Positions 54,888 through 63,944 of a stretch of 64,000 nucleotides of DNA are shown here, one piece after another. Position 1 is the stretch's first letter. Every line of letters begins with the position of its first letter. The stretch lies in NCBI GenBank assembly GCA_050180895.1, contig JBFXDS010000008.1, forward strand, positions 120,993 to 184,992. The letters are read 5' to 3'. The stretch is from JBGPEQ01 sp050180895 (lineage in GTDB: Bacteria; Pseudomonadota; Alphaproteobacteria; Dongiales; Dongiaceae). Below the pieces are notes generated by a model. That model had not been told where the DNA came from. It ran no database searches and saw only the letters and a list, made by a program, of their open reading frames with translations. The translations under genes and the position numbers were made by a program.

Positions 54888-57701
54888 ATGGCCGACCCAA
54901 GCGCTCCCAAACACGTCTATCTCGTCGACGGCTCGGGCTACATCTTCCGGGCCTTCCACGCGCTGCCGCCGCTGACGCGCGCCGACGGCACGCCGGTCAA
55001 TGCCGTGCTCGGCTACACGACCATGCTGATGAAGCTGATCAGCGAAACCAACGCCGATCACATCGCCGTCATCTTCGACGCGGCGCGCCGCAGCTTCCGC
55101 AACAAGATCTACGCCGACTACAAGGCGCAACGGCCCGAGCCGCCGCCGGAGTTGATTCCGCAGTTCGCGCTGGTGCGCGAGGCCACCCGCGCCTTCAACA
55201 TCCCCGCGGTCGAGATGGCGGACTACGAGGCGGACGACCTCATCGCCACCTATGCGCGCCTGGCCAAGGAGGCGGGCGCCGACGTCACCATCGTCTCGTC
55301 GGACAAGGACCTGATGCAGCTGATCAACGACCGGGTGAAGATGCTCGATCCCATCAAGAACAAGCCGATCGGCGCCGCCGAGGTCGAGGAGAAGTTCGGC
55401 GTCGGTCCCGACAAGGTGGTGGAGGTGCAGGCGCTGGCCGGCGATTCCACCGACAACGTGCCGGGCGTGCCGGGCATCGGCGTCAAGACCGCGGCGGAGC
55501 TGATCAAGACCTATGGCGATGTCGAGACCCTGCTGGCCCGTGCGCCCGAGATCAAGCAGCCGAAGCGCCGCGAGGCGCTCATCCAGAACGCCGACAAGGC
55601 GCGCATCAGCCGAGAGCTTGTGAAGCTGAAGAACGACATTGCCGTCGATCACCCGCTGGCCTCGTTCGTGCGGCGCCAGCCGGACCGCGACGTGCTCATG
55701 GCCTTCCTCAAGGACAACCAGTTCCGCTCCGTCATCGCGCGGCTGGAAGGGCAGACGGCGGGCAAGGAAGCGCGGCCGGTGACGGACAGTACGGCGCGCG
55801 ACCCGGCGAGCCGGCCGATGGCGCCGGCGGCGGCCTCGGCCGCGCCTGTCGACCGCAGCGGCTACCAGCTCGTCCTCACGCCGGCCGAGCTCGATCTCTG
55901 GATCGCGCGGGCGTCCGCGGCCGGTGTCGTCGGCTTCGATACCGAGACCACGTCCTTCGAGGCGATGCGCGCCGGCCTGTGCGGCTTCTCGCTGTCGGTG
56001 GCGCCGAACCAGGCCTGCTACGTTCCGGTCGGCCACCGGGTGCCGGGGAGCGCGGACGGCCTGGCCTTCGCGGATCCGCCGCCGCAGATCCCGCTCGATC
56101 AGGCGCTGCAGCGGATCAAGCCGCTGCTGGAGGATTCCGGCGTCCTCAAGGTCGGCCACAACATCAAATACGACTGCCAGGTCATGCAGCGGCACGGCAT
56201 CTCCGTCGCGCCGATCGACGATTCGATGATCATCTCCTATGTGCTGGAGGGCGGCGCCCATGGCCACGGCATGGACGAGCTGTCGGAGATGCACCTCAAC
56301 CACAAGACGATCCGCTACGATGACGTCTGCGGCAGCGGCAAGTCGCGGGTGACCTTCGATTGCGTGCCGCTCGACAAGGCGCGCGACTATTCGGCCGAAG
56401 ACGCCGACGTGACGCTGCGGCTGCATCACGCCCTGAGGCCGCGCCTGCGGGAGGAGCGCCTCCTCACCGTCTACGAGACCATCGACCGGCCGCTGATCCC
56501 GGTGGTCGCGGCCATGGAGATGGCCGGCGTCAAGGTGGACCGCGAGGAGCTGCGGCGCCTGTCGGGCGATTTCGCCACCCGGCTGGCGGAGCTGGAGCAG
56601 CAGATCCACAAGCTCGCCGGCCATCCCTTCAATATCGGCTCGCCCAAGCAGCTGGGCGAGGTGCTGTTCGACGAGATGGGCCTGCCGGGCGGGCAGAAGA
56701 GCGGCAAGACCGGCGCCTACGCCACCGGCGCCGACGTGCTGGAGACGCTGGCCGCGCAGGGCCACGACCTGCCGGCGCGCGTGCTCGACTGGCGGCAGCT
56801 CGCGAAGCTCAAGAGCACCTATGCCGATGCGCTCATCGACCAGATCAATCCTGAGACCGGCCGCGTCCACACCTCCTTCGCGCTGGCGGCGACGTCGACG
56901 GGTCGCCTCAGCTCGAACGATCCGAACCTGCAGAACATCCCCGTGCGCACGGAGGAGGGGCGCAAGATCCGCCGCGCCTTCGTCGCCGAGACGGGACACA
57001 AGCTGCTGTCGGTGGACTATTCGCAGATCGAGCTGCGCCTCGCCGCCCATGTCGCCGACGTGCTGGCGCTCAAGGAGGCCTTCCGCAGCGGCGCCGACAT
57101 CCACGCGATGACCGCCAGCCAGGTGTTCGGCATCCCGGCCGAGGGCATGGATCCGATGGTGCGTCGCCGCGCCAAGGCAATCAATTTCGGCATCATCTAC
57201 GGCATCAGCCCGTTCGGGCTGGGGCAGCAGCTCGGCATCCCCCAAAGCGAGGCCAAGGCCTATATCGAGGCCTATTTCCAGCGCTATCCCGGCATCCGCG
57301 ACTATATGGAGCGGACCAAGACGTTCGCCCGCGAGCGCGGCTACGTCCTGACCATCTTCGGCCGCCGCTGCTACATGCCGGGGATCAACGACAAGAACCC
57401 GGCGCGCCGCAGCTTCATGGAGCGCGCCGCCATCAACGCGCCGCTGCAGGGCTCCGCGGCCGACATCATCAAGCGCGCGATGATCCGCGTGCCGCCGGCG
57501 CTGGCGCAGGCCGGGCTCAAGGCCCGCATGCTGCTGCAGGTGCATGACGAGCTGCTGTTCGAGGTGCCGGAGGACGAAGTCGCGGCCACCGCGGCGCTGG
57601 TCAAGCAGGTGATGGAGGGCGCGACGTTGCCGGCGCTGGAGCTATCGGTGCCGCTCATCGCCGACACCGGCGTCGGCGCCAACTGGGCGGAGGCTCATTG
57701 A
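54888..57701 (+). CDS. polA: DNA polymerase I
   Basis: A 937-aa family A polymerase. The N-terminal 5'-3' exonuclease (1-290) has YLVDGSGYIFRAFHALPP and VSSDKDLMQLI. The 3'-5' exonuclease motifs are intact (FDTETTSF, GHNIKYD, YSAEDADVTLRL), so proofreading should work. The polymerase motifs are A (SVDYSQIELRLAAH), B (RRRAKAINFGIIYGIS) and C (LLQVHDELLFEV). It fills gaps in repair and removes RNA primers. Length fits alphaproteobacterial PolA. It converges with the TerB-family gene. Confidence 0.97.
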   Translation: MADPSAPKHVYLVDGSGYIFRAFHALPPLTRADGTPVNAVLGYTTMLMKLISETNADHIAVIFDAARRSFRNKIYADYKAQRPEPPPELIPQFALVREATRAFNIPAVEMADYEADDLIATYARLAKEAGADVTIVSSDKDLMQLINDRVKMLDPIKNKPIGAAEVEEKFGVGPDKVVEVQALAGDSTDNVPGVPGIGVKTAAELIKTYGDVETLLARAPEIKQPKRREALIQNADKARISRELVKLKNDIAVDHPLASFVRRQPDRDVLMAFLKDNQFRSVIARLEGQTAGKEARPVTDSTARDPASRPMAPAAASAAPVDRSGYQLVLTPAELDLWIARASAAGVVGFDTETTSFEAMRAGLCGFSLSVAPNQACYVPVGHRVPGSADGLAFADPPPQIPLDQALQRIKPLLEDSGVLKVGHNIKYDCQVMQRHGISVAPIDDSMIISYVLEGGAHGHGMDELSEMHLNHKTIRYDDVCGSGKSRVTFDCVPLDKARDYSAEDADVTLRLHHALRPRLREERLLTVYETIDRPLIPVVAAMEMAGVKVDREELRRLSGDFATRLAELEQQIHKLAGHPFNIGSPKQLGEVLFDEMGLPGGQKSGKTGAYATGADVLETLAAQGHDLPARVLDWRQLAKLKSTYADALIDQINPETGRVHTSFALAATSTGRLSSNDPNLQNIPVRTEEGRKIRRAFVAETGHKLLSVDYSQIELRLAAHVADVLALKEAFRSGADIHAMTASQVFGIPAEGMDPMVRRRAKAINFGIIYGISPFGLGQQLGIPQSEAKAYIEAYFQRYPGIRDYMERTKTFARERGYVLTIFGRRCYMPGINDKNPARRSFMERAAINAPLQGSAADIIKRAMIRVPPALAQAGLKARMLLQVHDELLFEVPEDEVAATAALVKQVMEGATLPALELSVPLIADTGVGANWAEAH

Positions 57702-57712
57702 GGAATCGGACG

Positions 57713-57729
57713 GGCGGCCGCAGGCCGCC
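57713..57729. terminator. GC hairpin between convergent polA and TerB genes
   Basis: GGCGGCC (57713-57719) pairs with GGCCGCC (57723-57729) around GCA. It has no T tract, so termination is uncertain, but its position between convergent stops suits a bidirectional terminator. Confidence 0.3.
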
Positions 57730-58260
57730 TTACGCGGCCCCGGTCTGCAGCATCCGGCGGCGAGCGGCGATCTTGCCGCGGGCGCGCTGGATCTCCTGGG
57801 CATTGAGGCCGATGGCGGCGCCGGCCTGTTCGGCGATCTCGATCTCGCGCGCGCTCTGCGCGCCGTCGGCAAAGGCGACGTCGAACAGCATCTCGATCAG
57901 CTCGATGCGTTCCTCGCGGTCGAAATGGTCGCGCACCGAGGCGGTCATGCGCGGCAGGCGCGCGCTGTCGGCGGTCGCCTGCAGGCCGATCTTGAAGAGC
58001 GCGTCGGCCTCGGCATCGTTGAGACCGAACCGCAGCAGCAGCAAGTCGCGAAGCCGCTCCCGCTCGCCGTCCGCGAGCGCCCCGTCGGCCATCGCCATCT
58101 CGCAGAAGAGGGCGGCGGCGCAGAGCTTCTTGGTGGCGACGGCGAAGAAGGCGGCGTCCTCGTCGGCATCGGCGTCGACGACTCGATGATAGGTATCGAC
58201 GACGGCGTCGCGCGCGTCCACGGCGACGAGGCGATAGGCGTTCAGCAGCTTCTTGAGCAT
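57730..58260 (-). CDS. TerB-family protein
   Basis: A 176-aa helical acidic protein. Two related blocks, CAAALFCEMAMADGALADGE and IEMLFDVAFADGAQSAREIE, carry the TerB/DjlA-type repeat of helices with acidic residues that may bind metal. Family members are implicated in tellurite resistance or membrane stress, but most, including this stand-alone type, have no proven function. It has no signal peptide. It is convergent with polA and its product length is typical. Confidence 0.78.
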   Translation of the reverse strand: MLKKLLNAYRLVAVDARDAVVDTYHRVVDADADEDAAFFAVATKKLCAAALFCEMAMADGALADGERERLRDLLLLRFGLNDAEADALFKIGLQATADSARLPRMTASVRDHFDREERIELIEMLFDVAFADGAQSAREIEIAEQAGAAIGLNAQEIQRARGKIAARRRMLQTGAA

Positions 58261-58667
58261 GCCTATGGGTAACAGCCCAGGGGTTAAGCGCCGGTTAACC
58301 GAGCCAAGCCTGGGCTGTTTTTCCGGCGCGCCGTCGTCTTTTTCGGTCCCCGCGTTCGCGAGTTCGTTGCGTTAAGGAGTCGGCCTGCGCAGACTCCGGC
58401 GATGAGCGTGGTGCTTCATATCACCAACGGCGATGCCGCAGCCGGCGTCATGCGGCAGGCCGGGTCCGACCCCGGCCGCGGCCTGGAGCCATCCGGTGAT
58501 GCTCACGGCGTTCGGCGCGCGGCCGCTCGCGGGCGCCGCCGACCATGTCGAGGCCAACCGCATCAACCGCTGGATTGGCGGCGTGCACCTGGCGCAGGAC
58601 CGCTGACGTTCTGACGCTGGGCAGCGCACGCTCGCCCGCTCCTGAGTCGGCTCGGACTCGCTTGCTC
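58261..58667. other. Intergenic region with a gene remnant
   Basis: Apart from the DUF1835 remnant at 58402-58606, nothing coding is seen. A run GGGTTAAGCGCCGGTTAACC near 58280 is partly palindromic and may belong to the TerB promoter. Confidence 0.4.
58402..58606 (+). pseudogene. DUF1835-family gene remnant
   Basis: ATG 58402 starts with VVLHITNGDAAAGVMRQAG, the usual beginning of DUF1835 proteins. It then runs into an unrelated frame, while a second frame up to TGA 58606 gives GAADHVEANRINRWIGGVHL, resembling the end of such proteins. About 200 central residues are missing, so this is what remains after an internal deletion. The family function is unknown. Confidence 0.55.
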
Positions 58668-59648
58668 TCACTGATGGCCGAGCACGGGATGGGGTCGGTA
58701 AGGCTCCTCCAGCGCCTCGACGTCGGCGTCGTCGAGCGCGAGGCCGAGGGCGGCGACGGCGTCGTCCAGATGCTCCATCCGGGTGGCGCCGATGACGGGC
58801 GCCGTCACGCCCGGCCGTGAGCCGATCCAGGCCAGGGCGATCTGCGTCGGCTTGCGGCCATACTTCTTCGCCATCTCCTGCACGCGCTCGGCGACGGCGA
58901 AGTCGTCGGGTTGGTAGTACATGTCGCGGGCGAACTCGTCGCTCTTCGCCCGTGCCGTGGCGCCGGACTTGTCGCGCGTGCGGTTGCCGGCGAGAAAGCC
59001 GCGCGCCAGCGGGCTCCACGGGATCAGGCCGATGCCCTCGGCGCGGCAGAGCGGGATCATCTCGCGCTCCTCCTCGCGGTAGACGAGATTGTAGTGGTTC
59101 TGCATGGAGACGAAACGCGCCAGCCCTCGCCGGTCGGAGACCTGCAGCGACCGCGCGAATTGCCAGGCGAACATGCTGGAGGCGCCGATATAGCGCGCCT
59201 TGCCGGCACGCACGACGTCGTCGAGGGCGCCCAGCGTCTCCTCGATCGGCGTCTCGTCGTCCCAGCGGTGGATCTGATAGAGATCGACATAGTCGGTGCC
59301 GAGCCGACGCAGCGAGGCGTCGATGGCGTCGAGGATGTGCTTGCGCGAGAGACCTCTGTCGTTGGGCGCGTCGCCCATCTTGCCGTGGACCTTGGTGGCG
59401 ATGACCACTTCGTGCCGCTTGGCGAACGCCTTGAGCGCGCGCCCCGTGATCTCCTCGCTGGCGCCCAGCGAATAGACGTCGGCCGTGTCGAAGAAATTGA
59501 TGCCCTGCTCGATCGCGCGCTTGAAGAATGGCCGGCCGTCGGCCTCCGGAAGCACCCAGGGCCGCCAGTTCGGCGAGCCGTAGCTCATGCAGCCAAGACA
59601 GAGGCGCGATACCTTCAGGCCGGTGTTGCCGAGGCGGACATAGTCCAT
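58668..59648 (-). CDS. Aldo/keto reductase
   Basis: A 326-aa TIM-barrel oxidoreductase. The catalytic tetrad is visible: Asp54 and Tyr59 (FFDTADVYSLGASEEI), Lys86 (VVIATKVHGK) and His in DLYQIHRWD. The NADPH-binding end is GVTAPVIGATRMEHLDDAVA. It resembles the YajO/Gcy-like group that reduces aldehydes and ketones; the natural substrate is unknown. It is followed by the HugZ-like gene on the same strand. Confidence 0.88.
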   Translation of the reverse strand: MDYVRLGNTGLKVSRLCLGCMSYGSPNWRPWVLPEADGRPFFKRAIEQGINFFDTADVYSLGASEEITGRALKAFAKRHEVVIATKVHGKMGDAPNDRGLSRKHILDAIDASLRRLGTDYVDLYQIHRWDDETPIEETLGALDDVVRAGKARYIGASSMFAWQFARSLQVSDRRGLARFVSMQNHYNLVYREEEREMIPLCRAEGIGLIPWSPLARGFLAGNRTRDKSGATARAKSDEFARDMYYQPDDFAVAERVQEMAKKYGRKPTQIALAWIGSRPGVTAPVIGATRMEHLDDAVAALGLALDDADVEALEEPYRPHPVLGHQ

Positions 59649-59687
59649 GGCGTCACTCCTTCCGCAGGATGAGGGCGGCGTGGGCGG

Positions 59688-60431
59688 TCACCTGCGCCTC
59701 TTCGGCTTCGGACTCCCCAGCAGATTGTCGACGGCCTGCGCGGCGGCGTCGGCCGAGTCCGCGGGCGTCGGGAATTCGAGCCGGGCGACGATGCCGTCGC
59801 GGCGGAGATCGATGCCCTCGCGGTCGAGGCCGGTGACGCGCCAGCCGGTCGCGCGGCGGCCGGTGGCCAGCTGCGCCATCCGGTCCGCCAGCTCCGCGCG
59901 GCCGTTCCATTGCCGGATCAGCTCCTCCTCCGACTCGGCGAGCGGGGCGCCGGCCGTGTCGCCGACGAAGTCGGCGGCGTCGATCCAATGGATCCGGCCG
60001 AAGCCGGCGACGAAATGCGCACGCGTCACGGCGACGCGATAGAGATGGAAGTCGGCGAAATCGGCATAGAGCGCGGCCGAAGGATGGCGGGCCACGAAGC
60101 GGGCCTTGAAGCGCGCATCGTCCGTCTTCTCCGCGGTGCCCAGAATTGTGGTGCGCGGGCCGGCCAGCGGATCGATGCGGCCGGCGGTGCCGTCGATCAG
60201 CAGCCCCACCCGCGGATCGTCGGCGATATTCTTGCTGTGCTCGGCCAGATCTGAGATCAGCAGCAGGGGCGCCGCGTCGTGGTCGCAGGCCAGCAGCACC
60301 AGCGAGGCGTAGGGCCAGCCGCCCGCCGCCGCTTCGGCACCGCCGGCGAGGCTGGTCGCCAGGGCTCCGCGGTCGGCCGCGCGCAGGAGCCGCCGGGCCG
60401 CATCGCCCGGGCGTTGCGTTTCGGGTGCCAT
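59688..60431 (-). CDS. HugZ-like pyridoxamine-phosphate-oxidase-fold protein
   Basis: A 247-aa protein with an N-terminal split-barrel flavin/heme domain: GALATSLAGGAEAAAGGWPY, ASLVLLACDHDAAPLLLISD, LAEHSKNIADDPRVGLLIDG, then FHLYRVAVTRAHFVAGFGRI. The C-terminal DUF2470-type extension (about 170-247) contains GIDLRRDGIVARLEFP, with a plausible heme-site Arg/His region. HugZ proteins bind heme and may degrade it. No heme-uptake genes are next to it. It lies between the aldo/keto reductase and the Rieske oxygenase on the same strand. Confidence 0.8.
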   Translation of the reverse strand: MAPETQRPGDAARRLLRAADRGALATSLAGGAEAAAGGWPYASLVLLACDHDAAPLLLISDLAEHSKNIADDPRVGLLIDGTAGRIDPLAGPRTTILGTAEKTDDARFKARFVARHPSAALYADFADFHLYRVAVTRAHFVAGFGRIHWIDAADFVGDTAGAPLAESEEELIRQWNGRAELADRMAQLATGRRATGWRVTGLDREGIDLRRDGIVARLEFPTPADSADAAAQAVDNLLGSPKPKRRR

Positions 60432-60515
60432 CCGCGGTTCTTGCCGCGGAACGGGGAGCGCGTCAATGCGCGCTCTCGCGCCATGCCGCCTGGCCGCAGC
60501 GGCACTCGCGCGAGA

Positions 60516-61649
60516 TCAGGACGGCATCTCGCCGAGCGCCTCCAGCACCAGGCTGTGGAAGTGGTGCAGCCCGTGCTCGCTGATATAGGTGCGGTCCCTG
60601 TCGACGATGAAGCGGCCCTGGTGATAGCCGCGCGAATGCAGGCCGCGCTGCACGCTCTCGACCAGCCCGATATCCTCCGGCTGCAGCACCTCGTCGATGT
60701 ACTTGATCGCCGCCTCCTCGCAGGGAGCGGGAGTCTTGTCGAGCAGATAGACGTCGAAATGCTCCTTCGTCGTCTCCGGCCCGGTCGGCATGATGTGCAG
60801 GACCGTGATGTTGCCGGGACCGGGGAAGGTATTGAAGGTCACGTTGGGCCACAGCCACCAGGCGGCGAAGTCGCTCGACTGGCCCGCGGGGATCTCGTAG
60901 GCGGTGTTCCCGGCCCGGCCCGGCGGCGAGATGTGGCTCGAATAGATGCCGTGCGTCACCGTGCGGTAGTTCTTGATGTCGACGAGATCGACGAACGCCG
61001 GATGCGCCGGCGAGCAGTGGTAGCATTCGAGGAAGTTGTCGACGACGTTCTTCCAGTTCGCCTTCAGCTCGTAGGTCAGGCGGTGGGCGAAGGTCAGCCG
61101 GTCGATGTCCGGGCAGTAGCGGCGGATCTCGCTCTCGAGCTCGCCGGTCTGGCTCTTCAGCGGCGGCGCCTGCGGGTCGAGGTTGGCGAAGACGAAGCCG
61201 CAGAGCTCGTCCACCTTCACCTGCTTCAGTCCGAACTCGCCGGCCTGGAAGCCGGTGACCTTCTCGCAGCCGCGCGCCGTCCGCAGGCGCCCGTCGCTGT
61301 GGTAGGACCAGGCATGATAGGGGCAGGTGATCACCTTCGTCTGCCCGCAGCCCGTGAGCAGCTCATGCGCGCGGTGGGCGCAGACATTGTAGAAGCCGCG
61401 CAAGGTCCCGTCCTTGCCGCGCATGACGAAGATGTTCTGGTCGGCGATCTGGCAGGTGACGTAGCTGCCGGGCTTGCGCAGCTGCTCGACATGGCCGACG
61501 AAGTTCCAGCTGCGGTAGAAGATGGCTTCCTTCTCCCGCGCGAAGACGTCGGGGTCGATATAGTAGGGCGCGGACAGCGTAAAGGAACGCTCGGGATCGC
61601 GATGGAACCGGTCGGCGGGCGCGCGGCGCTGGATCTGACCTTCGGGCAT
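60516..61649 (-). CDS. Rieske oxygenase alpha subunit, quaternary-ammonium (CntA/GbcA) type
   Basis: A 377-aa non-heme iron oxygenase. The Rieske cluster ligands are Cys90/His92 and Cys109/His112 (VCAHRAHELL, CPYHAW). The mononuclear iron site follows NVVDNFLECYHCSPAHPAF, with His211 and His216. Glu208 occupies the bridging position that is Asp in aromatic dioxygenases; Glu here is typical of carnitine, glycine-betaine and stachydrine oxygenases. I therefore expect N-demethylation or C-N cleavage of a quaternary amine. No reductase gene lies nearby. Confidence 0.83.
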   Translation of the reverse strand: MPEGQIQRRAPADRFHRDPERSFTLSAPYYIDPDVFAREKEAIFYRSWNFVGHVEQLRKPGSYVTCQIADQNIFVMRGKDGTLRGFYNVCAHRAHELLTGCGQTKVITCPYHAWSYHSDGRLRTARGCEKVTGFQAGEFGLKQVKVDELCGFVFANLDPQAPPLKSQTGELESEIRRYCPDIDRLTFAHRLTYELKANWKNVVDNFLECYHCSPAHPAFVDLVDIKNYRTVTHGIYSSHISPPGRAGNTAYEIPAGQSSDFAAWWLWPNVTFNTFPGPGNITVLHIMPTGPETTKEHFDVYLLDKTPAPCEEAAIKYIDEVLQPEDIGLVESVQRGLHSRGYHQGRFIVDRDRTYISEHGLHHFHSLVLEALGEMPS

Positions 61650-61746
61650 GGGGATCTCCTGGCAAGTCGCCTAGTCTCGCATCGCGGAGGATACGGCGCG
61701 TCTCCGAAAGCCGGCAATGGTGCCTCCGGGGACCATGGCCGGACCC

Positions 61747-62760
61747 TCAGCCGCCGATGCGCAGCACCACCTTGCCCGTCATGCTCCCGGCTTCCAGCCG
61801 CCGATGCGCGGCCGCCGCCTCGGCGAGCGGGAACAGGCTGTCGATGTGAAGCCTCAGCTTGCCCGCCGCCAGGAGCGCCATGGCCCGCGCCACGATCTCC
61901 GCTTGATGCGTCAGCCGACTCTTCAGTCCCAGCCACATGGGCGTCAGCATCATCACGTTGTGCAGCGTCAGGTTCCTGTTGTAAGCGGTGCCGTCGGCAT
62001 CGTCGCCGGGCAGCCCCATCAGCGTGACGATGCGGCCATAGGGCGCCATGGCGCGGAACGTGCGCTGCAGCGTCTCGCCACCGACATTGTCCAGGGCCAC
62101 CGCGACGCCTTCGCCGCCGCTCCAAGTCAGGGCCGCCTCGACGAAGTCCTCCTCCCGATAGAGGATCGCCCGCTCTGCGCCGAGCCCGTGCAGGAACTCG
62201 GCCTTTGCCGGGCTGCTGACCGTCGCCGCGATGCGCGCACCCCTCAGCTTCGCCAACTGCACCGCGACATGTCCCGTGCCGCCGGCGCCGCCATGGATCA
62301 GCACCGGCTCGCCTTGCGCAAGCGCCGCGCGTTCATACAGCGACTCCCAAGCCGTGATGGTGACGAGCGGCAGCGCCGCTGCTTGGCCCCAGTCGACATC
62401 GTCGGGAATCCGAACGAGCTGGTCCTGCGGCACGACGGCGAACTCGGCATAGGTGCCGAGGTCGCCGCCGATGCCGCCATTGCAGAAGCAGACGCGGTCA
62501 CCGGGCTTGACGCGCGTGACGCCGGTGCCGGTCTCCTCGACGAGACCGGCGCCGTCATGCCCCAGGACGCATGGCCCGTCGCTCTTGATGTACGGTCCAT
62601 AGCTCCGGAAGTAGGCATCCGCGGGATTGAGCGCCGCCGCCTTCAGCCGCACGAGCACATCCCGCGTGTGCCGCGGCCAGGGCAGCGCAACTGATCGCAG
62701 CGCGAGGACCTCCGGTCCGCCGGTCACCGTCATGACGACCGCCTGCATGGTTCTGCTCAT
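61747..62760 (-). CDS. Zinc-type MDR oxidoreductase (quinone oxidoreductase-like)
   Basis: A 337-aa medium-chain dehydrogenase/reductase. The N-terminal GroES-like domain has AALNPADAYFRSYGPY and CVLGHDGAGLVEE; the NADPH-binding domain has the glycine motif VLIHGGAGGTGHVAVQLAKL. Zinc ligands of true alcohol dehydrogenases are largely lacking, so quinone or enone reduction is more likely. Its ATG overlaps the stop of the LuxR regulator upstream (ATGA), implying direct co-expression with it. Confidence 0.87.
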   Translation of the reverse strand: MSRTMQAVVMTVTGGPEVLALRSVALPWPRHTRDVLVRLKAAALNPADAYFRSYGPYIKSDGPCVLGHDGAGLVEETGTGVTRVKPGDRVCFCNGGIGGDLGTYAEFAVVPQDQLVRIPDDVDWGQAAALPLVTITAWESLYERAALAQGEPVLIHGGAGGTGHVAVQLAKLRGARIAATVSSPAKAEFLHGLGAERAILYREEDFVEAALTWSGGEGVAVALDNVGGETLQRTFRAMAPYGRIVTLMGLPGDDADGTAYNRNLTLHNVMMLTPMWLGLKSRLTHQAEIVARAMALLAAGKLRLHIDSLFPLAEAAAAHRRLEAGSMTGKVVLRIGG

Positions 62761-63830
62761 GGCGTCTTCCGTTCGCTTCGTAGATCCGTCGCCGGTTCGG
62801 CGCGCGACAGCCAGTCGAGATAGAGCAGGAACAGCTCGCGCTCGGAGGTGATGTCCAGCTTGTCGTAGAGCCGCCGGCGGTGGTTCTTGACCGTGCCGTG
62901 GCCAATGCCGAGCCGCTTGGCGATGGTGGCGCTCGGATGGCCTTCCAGCACGAGGCCGACGATCTCCTTCTCGCGCGGCGTCAGGCCGTCGCCGAAGCGG
63001 GCGATGACGGCGCGCGGCGATATCGGCGCCGGTGCCAGCCCGACCGGCTCGATGACATACATCCGGCCGCCCGGCGCCAGCGGGAAATCGGGCTCCAGCG
63101 GTTCGACATGGAGCACGCGGTTGCCGGGCAGCGCGATATGGCCACCGGCCTGCGCCGCGAACGCCGCCGCGATGCGCTTCACCTCGGTCTCGCGCTCGGC
63201 CTCGCGCCAGGCTGCGTCGGCATAGATGCGGGCGCCGTCGCGGTCGACCAGCAGCGTCGCGCGCATCCCCGGCGCCGCCGCGGACTGCCCGGCGCCGAGG
63301 GCCGCGAAGATGCGGCCGATGTGCGCGCGATAGAGGCCGGCGACGGCGGGATAGATCTGCCGCGCCCGCTCCTTCTCCGCATCGCTGAACCAGCCCTTCG
63401 AGCGTTCGAGGAACAGCGCGATGGAGGCGCGGCCGACCCCCGGCAGGAACATGCCGAGCTCGTCGCAGATGTTGGCCTGGCGCTGGAAGGCGCGGTAGCG
63501 GCTGCGGATCAGGGTCGGCGGCGCCACGTCGCGCAGGCTGACGACGCCGCCGCGCTCGCGCTTGCGCCAGTAGCCGTAGAACGGGTCGAAACGGTACCAG
63601 CCGGCGCGATAGCTCTCGATCATCGACTCGTCGGCGCCGTCGCTCACCAGGAAGTCCGGCGCCGAGAACCGCGCATAGCGCACCGCCATCGCCATGTCGT
63701 GGCGGATGAGCCTGCCGAACAGCCGCATCAGCCGCCGCGGGAACTCGTCGCTGCCGATGGCCCGCGCGGTCTCGCCGAGCGCGGCCAGCCAAGCCGGATC
63801 GGTCAGACGCAGCGGCCTCCGTCCCGTCAT
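62757..63830 (-). CDS. LuxR-family regulator (C-terminal HTH)
   Basis: A 357-aa regulator. The C-terminal LuxR helix-turn-helix (about 285-345) reads LTPREKEIVGLVLEGHPSAT then IAKRLGIGHGTVKNHRRRLY. The N-terminal 270 residues have no receiver or autoinducer domain that I recognise, but contain a block common to this stand-alone group: YRFDPFYGYWRKRERGGVVS. It is translationally coupled to the oxidoreductase gene, so it probably controls it in response to the same compound. Confidence 0.82.
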   Translation of the reverse strand: MTGRRPLRLTDPAWLAALGETARAIGSDEFPRRLMRLFGRLIRHDMAMAVRYARFSAPDFLVSDGADESMIESYRAGWYRFDPFYGYWRKRERGGVVSLRDVAPPTLIRSRYRAFQRQANICDELGMFLPGVGRASIALFLERSKGWFSDAEKERARQIYPAVAGLYRAHIGRIFAALGAGQSAAAPGMRATLLVDRDGARIYADAAWREAERETEVKRIAAAFAAQAGGHIALPGNRVLHVEPLEPDFPLAPGGRMYVIEPVGLAPAPISPRAVIARFGDGLTPREKEIVGLVLEGHPSATIAKRLGIGHGTVKNHRRRLYDKLDITSERELFLLYLDWLSRAEPATDLRSERKTP

Positions 63831-63849
63831 GCGACGCGTCCTCGCGCAC

Positions 63850-63942
63850 CCTCACCCTATCCCTCTCCCACTTCGCGGGAGCTTTGCAGAAATCATCGCA
63901 TATGATTCTCTGGCAAGGAGAGCGGCGAGGCGGGAGAGGGGG
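63850..63942. repeat. Dispersed inverted repeat near window edge
   Basis: CCCTCACCCTATCCCTCTCC leads to CACTTCGCGGGAG, and a partly complementary GGCGGGAGAGGGGGAGA closes at 63928-63944. Such elements are common between genes in related genomes. Inside, AATCATCGCATATGATT (63889-63905) is a short hairpin. Confidence 0.4.
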
Positions 63943-63944
63943 AG

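Noticed and set aside
54756..57545. Long frame antisense to polA
   Set aside because: PolA motifs on the plus strand are complete; the antisense sequence is low complexity.
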